A stretch of 13,358 nt of DNA, taken from assembly GCA_022448765.1 (NCBI GenBank), contig JAKUTI010000049.1, positions 1 to 13,358 of the forward strand, in the 5' to 3' direction. The notes beneath the pieces were generated by a model, which saw only the letters and a program-made list of their open reading frames with translations, did no database searches and had not been told where the DNA came from. The DNA comes from Pseudomonadales bacterium (GTDB lineage Bacteria > Pseudomonadota > Gammaproteobacteria > Pseudomonadales > Azotimanducaceae). This document shows, in pieces, positions 12,716 to 13,358 of the stretch (positions are counted from its first letter, which is position 1; each line of letters starts with the position of its first letter). Position numbers and translations under genes: made by a program.

Positions 12716-13358
12716 ATGACTGTATTCGACCTGTCCGTTACCGACGCGCTGCTTTCTACCACGCGTGCGGTGCGTAAGCGCCTCGATCTCGAGCGACCGG
12801 TCCCGCTGGAAATTATCCGCGACTGCCTGGAGCTTGCCCTGCAGGCACCGACTGGCTCGAACCGTCAGGACTGGTGCTGGCTCGTAGTCACGAATACTGA
12901 TCGGCGTCAAGCGCTGGCCGAACTCTATCGTAAAAACGCTACCGTCCGTCTCGAGGCGGCGCATCAGAAAGCGTTGGCGGCGGGTGAGACACAGGACAGC
13001 CGGGTCTTCGACTCGGCCCGCTATCTGGCCGAACGGCTCCAGGACGTGCCGGTGCACGTTATCCCCTGTATCCGCACGGAAAATCTGCCGGCCGAGCCAT
13101 CGCGTGATGCCTGGGCCCGGGTGATGGGTTCGATCTTTCCTGCGGTATGGAGCTTCCAGCTTGCCCTACGGGCCCGAGGCTTGGGATCAGTCCTGACTAC
13201 GCTGCATCTCCGCTGTGAGGAGGAGGCGGCCGAGTTGTTGGGGATCCCCGAGGATGTCATGCAGGTCGGCCTGCTGCCGGTCGCCTACACCCTCGGCACT
13301 GACTTCAAGCCGGCCCGGCGCCAGCCCTTAGACGAGGTAGTCCATTGGGAGCAGTGGT
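12716..13358 (+). CDS. Nitroreductase-family FMN oxidoreductase (3' end outside window)
   Basis: FMN enzyme of the nitroreductase superfamily, which uses NAD(P)H to reduce nitro groups, quinones, enones or other acceptors. Visible are 214 codons, near the usual 200-230 total, with no stop before the window end. The N-terminus has the FMN-phosphate arginine segment TTRAVRKRLD (15-24); APTGSNRQDWCWLVV (44-58) is the family's second FMN motif; LALRARGLGSVLTTLHL is the late FMN/dimer helix; and MQVGLLPVAYTLGTDFKPARRQPLDEVVHW is the standard C-terminal strand and tail. ATG 12716 is chosen because GAGGA lies 8 bases before it; an in-frame ATG at 12701 would overlap that site. Its substrate and link to the HACL route are unknown. 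It is separated from dctP by 404 bases and a terminator-like hairpin, so it is probably its own transcription unit. Confidence 0.9.
   Translation, partial: MTVFDLSVTDALLSTTRAVRKRLDLERPVPLEIIRDCLELALQAPTGSNRQDWCWLVVTNTDRRQALAELYRKNATVRLEAAHQKALAAGETQDSRVFDSARYLAERLQDVPVHVIPCIRTENLPAEPSRDAWARVMGSIFPAVWSFQLALRARGLGSVLTTLHLRCEEEAAELLGIPEDVMQVGLLPVAYTLGTDFKPARRQPLDEVVHWEQW

Noticed and set aside
12583..12777. 64-codon frame running into the nitroreductase gene
   Set aside because: No family features and no ribosome-binding site; it overlaps the nitroreductase start in another frame.

Overview
The window looks like catabolic accessory DNA from a Gram-negative, probably proteobacterial, organism of moderately high GC. 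The evidence is a three-part TRAP transporter, CoA-thioester chemistry, short Shine-Dalgarno-led operons and mixed gene orientation. No rRNA, tRNA or CRISPR array is visible and the species cannot be named from the sequence. Intergenic regions are unusually long and clearly more AT-rich than the genes, and two of them hold decayed genes.

Layout. (1) 1-1225, minus strand: an acyl-CoA dehydrogenase (cut by the window start) overlapping the 3' end of a MaoC-fold hydratase. (2) 1226-1983: no intact gene, but a badly decayed IS1595/ISXO2-type transposase lies on the minus strand at about 1453-1810. (3) 1984-7071, plus strand: a 2-hydroxyacyl-CoA lyase (HACL), a type III CoA-transferase, a GMC-family flavoprotein dehydrogenase and its small gluconate-2-dehydrogenase-subunit-3-like partner. 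(4) 7075-7311, minus strand: the C-terminal remnant of an enoyl-CoA hydratase. (5) 7298-9165, minus strand: dctM and dctQ of a TRAP transporter, preceded by a 9-codon leader ORF. (6) 9492-12311, plus strand: an EthD-like small protein, a zinc alcohol dehydrogenase and the TRAP binding protein dctP. (7) 12716 to the end, plus strand: a nitroreductase-family flavoprotein, nearly complete.

How the parts may work together (inference). The DctP protein resembles the TakP/lactate-type 2-oxo/2-hydroxy acid binding proteins, and HACL cleaves 2-hydroxyacyl-CoA to formyl-CoA plus an aldehyde or ketone. The neighbouring Frc-like CoA-transferase could pass CoA from formyl-CoA to the next molecule of 2-hydroxy acid, so that formate leaves and the CoA ester is regenerated without ATP. 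This would be a close analogue of the oxalate Frc/Oxc cycle, using a 2-hydroxy acid instead of oxalate. The GMC dehydrogenase and the zinc alcohol dehydrogenase would handle alcohols or diols before, or carbonyl compounds after, this step. Acyl-CoA dehydrogenase and MaoC hydratase would process resulting acyl-CoAs.

The regulatory DNA is also notable. Two perfect palindromes 19 bp apart lie between dctQ and the EthD-like gene. Two exact 16-bp direct repeats 22 bp apart lie upstream of dctP. They share a GTRATAT core, which suggests a common regulator that is not encoded in the window.
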